From positions 1 to 25,346 of the forward strand of contig JAYVLG010000202.1 in assembly GCA_043759595.1 (NCBI GenBank): DNA of 25,346 bases, in the 5' to 3' direction. The translations under genes and the position numbers were made by a program. Origin of the DNA: Sulfurirhabdus sp043759595 (lineage in GTDB: Bacteria; Pseudomonadota; Gammaproteobacteria; Burkholderiales; SMCO01). The notes beneath the pieces were generated by a model. That model did no database searches, had not been told where the DNA came from, and saw nothing but the letters and a program-made list of their open reading frames with translations. Below are positions 24,037-25,346 of the stretch, piece after piece. Position 1 is the first letter of the stretch, and the number at the start of each line of letters is the position of its first letter.

Positions 24037-24416
24037 TTAGTCCTCTGCATTACGATAGATCTTCAGTGCGCGAAGTACGTCAAGAGACTCACTTAGCGCA
24101 GAGAGTGATTTCGACGCGGCGTCAGATTGCTTTGCATATGCCTCAGCGTTCTTCTTGATCTCTCTCAATGCGCTTCGAAGCTCAATGAGCTCTTCGAGGA
24201 AGCGAACTTCCACTTCTGTCGTTACGAATTCGTGATAACAAACTAAACATCTCCTACCACGCTGGAAGAAAGCGATATCAGGATACTTAGCGAACAGTTG
24301 TCGTTGATCTCGGTCACCTGAATCACCAGTAACCGCTACGGGTGACAAATCTTGCAAGTAGTGAAGTCAAGGCATGCCGTGCACCAAACATCTGTTCCTC
24401 CTTTTGCAATTCGCAC
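24037..24416 (-). pseudogene. Zinc-ribbon protein (NrdR-like N-terminus) broken by a one-base frameshift
   Basis: The main frame (24037-24369) encodes RGRRCLVCYHEFVTTEVEVRFLEELIEL and a helical tail, but lacks a proper start. The missing front is in another frame: GTG at 24416 with AGGAG six bases upstream reads MRIAKGGTDVWCTACLDFTTCKICHP and stops at 24336. Adding one base in the G-run at 24340-24342 (C-run on the coding strand) or the nearby T-run joins them into a 126-residue protein with CTAC and CLVC, the two halves of a four-Cys zinc ribbon like that of NrdR, followed by a coiled coil. There is no ATP-cone, so it is not NrdR itself. It may be a recent pseudogene, a sequencing slip or, less likely, programmed frameshifting. 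Confidence 0.7.
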
Positions 24417-24464
24417 TTTGGTCTCCTGTTGTTAGGATATGGAGTTTGAAATATCAAAGTTACC

Positions 24465-25346
24465 CTAATGCGCCTGCTCCCAATTTGGCCCTACGCCCAC
24501 CTCTGCCAACAAAGGTACATCCAACTTGGCTACCTCACACATCAACCTTGGTAGTTCCCGCTTGATTTCTTCCAGTTCAGCATCCGGTACTTCCAGCACC
24601 AGTTCATCGTGTACTTGCATGATGATCATGGATCGCTTGTGGTGGTGTTCCAGCCAGCCTTGTACGGCGATCATGGCCAGTTTGATGAGGTCGGCAGCGG
24701 TGCCTTGCATCGGGGCATTGATGGCGGCGCGTTCTGCAGCCTGGCGGCGCGGGCCGTTTTTGCCGCTGATTTCCGGTAGCCATAGGCGTCGGCCGAATAC
24801 GGTTTCCACATAGCCTTTGCTTTGGGCTTCTTCACGGGTGCGCTGCATGTAATTGGCTACACCGGGGTAGCGGGCGAAGTAGCGGTCGATATAAGCTTGT
24901 GCGGCGGACCGCTCCAGGCCGAGCTGACCGGCCAGGCCAAAGGCAGACATACCGTAAATCAGGCCGAAGTTGATCACTTTGGCGTAGCGCCGTTGTTCTG
25001 AAGACACTTCTTCTGGTGTGATGCCGAAGATTTCTGCCGCTGTAGCGCGGTGCACGTCCTGGCCTTCCGCGAAGGCTTTTAGCAAGCTGGCATCCTGGGA
25101 GATGTGTGCCATGATGCGTAGCTCGATCTGGGAGTAATCGGCAGATACAATATGGCTGCCTGCAGGGGCGATAAACGCTTCGCGGATGCGGCGGCCTTCT
25201 GCGCTACGCACGGGGATGTTTTGCAGATTGGGCTCTGAGCTGGCCAGCCGGCCGGTGATGGCGACTGCCTGGCTGTAGTTGGTATGTACGCGCCCGGTTG
25301 CCGGATTCACCATGCGGGGCAGCTTGTCCGTATAGGTGGATTTCAG
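24465..25346 (-). CDS. polA: DNA polymerase I, C-terminal polymerase domain (5' part outside window)
   Basis: The last 293 codons of polA; the frame is open to the window edge, and the ATG at 25313 is internal. It is the palm and fingers part of a family A polymerase. Motif A is DYSQIELRIMAHIS with the first catalytic Asp. Motif B (O-helix) is RRYAKVINFGLIYG with the conserved Arg, Lys, Phe and Tyr. Motif C is QVHDELVLEV with the second catalytic Asp. Further family blocks are GRLASSEPNLQNIPVR and NAPMQGTAADLIK. The C-terminus ends in VGVGPNWEQAH, as usual. It repairs DNA and removes primers in the cytoplasm. Confidence 0.98.
   Translation of the reverse strand: MKSTYTDKLPRMVNPATGRVHTNYSQAVAITGRLASSEPNLQNIPVRSAEGRRIREAFIAPAGSHIVSADYSQIELRIMAHISQDASLLKAFAEGQDVHRATAAEIFGITPEEVSSEQRRYAKVINFGLIYGMSAFGLAGQLGLERSAAQAYIDRYFARYPGVANYMQRTREEAQSKGYVETVFGRRLWLPEISGKNGPRRQAAERAAINAPMQGTAADLIKLAMIAVQGWLEHHHKRSMIIMQVHDELVLEVPDAELEEIKRELPRLMCEVAKLDVPLLAEVGVGPNWEQAH

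Noticed and set aside
24355..24357. TTG start giving a 106-residue protein in the zinc-ribbon region
   Set aside because: No ribosome-binding site, and it would leave half a zinc site; the GTG at 24416 in the other frame has a good site and supplies the missing cysteines.
24323..24391. ATG at 24391 (minus strand) five bases after a perfect AAGGAGG, encoding a 22-residue peptide
   Set aside because: The AAGGAGG is explained by the codons for Lys-Gly-Gly in the zinc-ribbon N-terminus in another frame, and the peptide has no features.

Overview
The window reads as chromosomal DNA of a betaproteobacterium, most likely of the Nitrosomonadales (Methylophilaceae, Gallionellaceae or Nitrosomonadaceae type). 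The reasons are the dusB-fis-purH-purD order, the short 78-residue Fis, a PEP-CTERM type exported protein, and core proteins with a betaproteobacterial look. The genus cannot be fixed from sequence alone. No rRNA, tRNA or CRISPR array was recognised.

Layout. (1) 1-3354, plus strand: a compact branched-chain amino acid ABC transporter operon, livH (5' end outside the window)-livM-livG-livF, with overlapping or nearly touching genes and two TTG starts. (2) 3380-9645, minus strand: a housekeeping cluster read dusB-fis-purH-purD-purE-tsaC-hemF, joining tRNA dihydrouridylation, the Fis nucleoid protein, three purine-synthesis enzymes, the t6A tRNA enzyme TsaC and oxygen-dependent heme synthesis. 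(3) 9913-11916, minus: a membrane-bound GGDEF-EAL protein whose EAL half looks intact and whose GGDEF half is degenerate. (4) 11917-16365: a decaying accessory zone. It holds an AI-2E family membrane protein, a sensor-domain pseudogene, one intact 388-residue gene of unknown function (14764-15930), and two decayed copies of that gene's 3' end (12136-12365 and 13624-13660), all on the same strand. A nested inverted repeat lies beside the intact gene. (5) 16366-17166: a PEP-CTERM-like exported protein with an intrinsic terminator and a convincing sigma-54 (-24/-12) promoter, with palindromes upstream. (6) 17383-21581, minus: an RND efflux pump and its lipoprotein periplasmic adaptor, with no outer-membrane factor beside them. 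(7) 21804-24416: small accessory genes. These are an unknown 115-residue protein, a higBA toxin-antitoxin pair with an apparently leaderless promoter, a dead IS110/IS1111-type transposase fragment flanked by imperfect direct repeats, a small secreted protein, and a zinc-ribbon protein gene broken by a one-base frameshift. (8) 24465-25346, minus: the 3' part of polA.

The housekeeping blocks are ordinary. The observations that most deserve follow-up are the repeated decay of the unknown 388-residue gene family, the sigma-54/PEP-CTERM arrangement, the higBA promoter whose -35 box and spacer palindrome sit in sequence repeated on the far side of the IS remnant, and the frameshifted zinc-ribbon gene, which restores cleanly with one added base. 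I did not find a clearly new multi-gene system.
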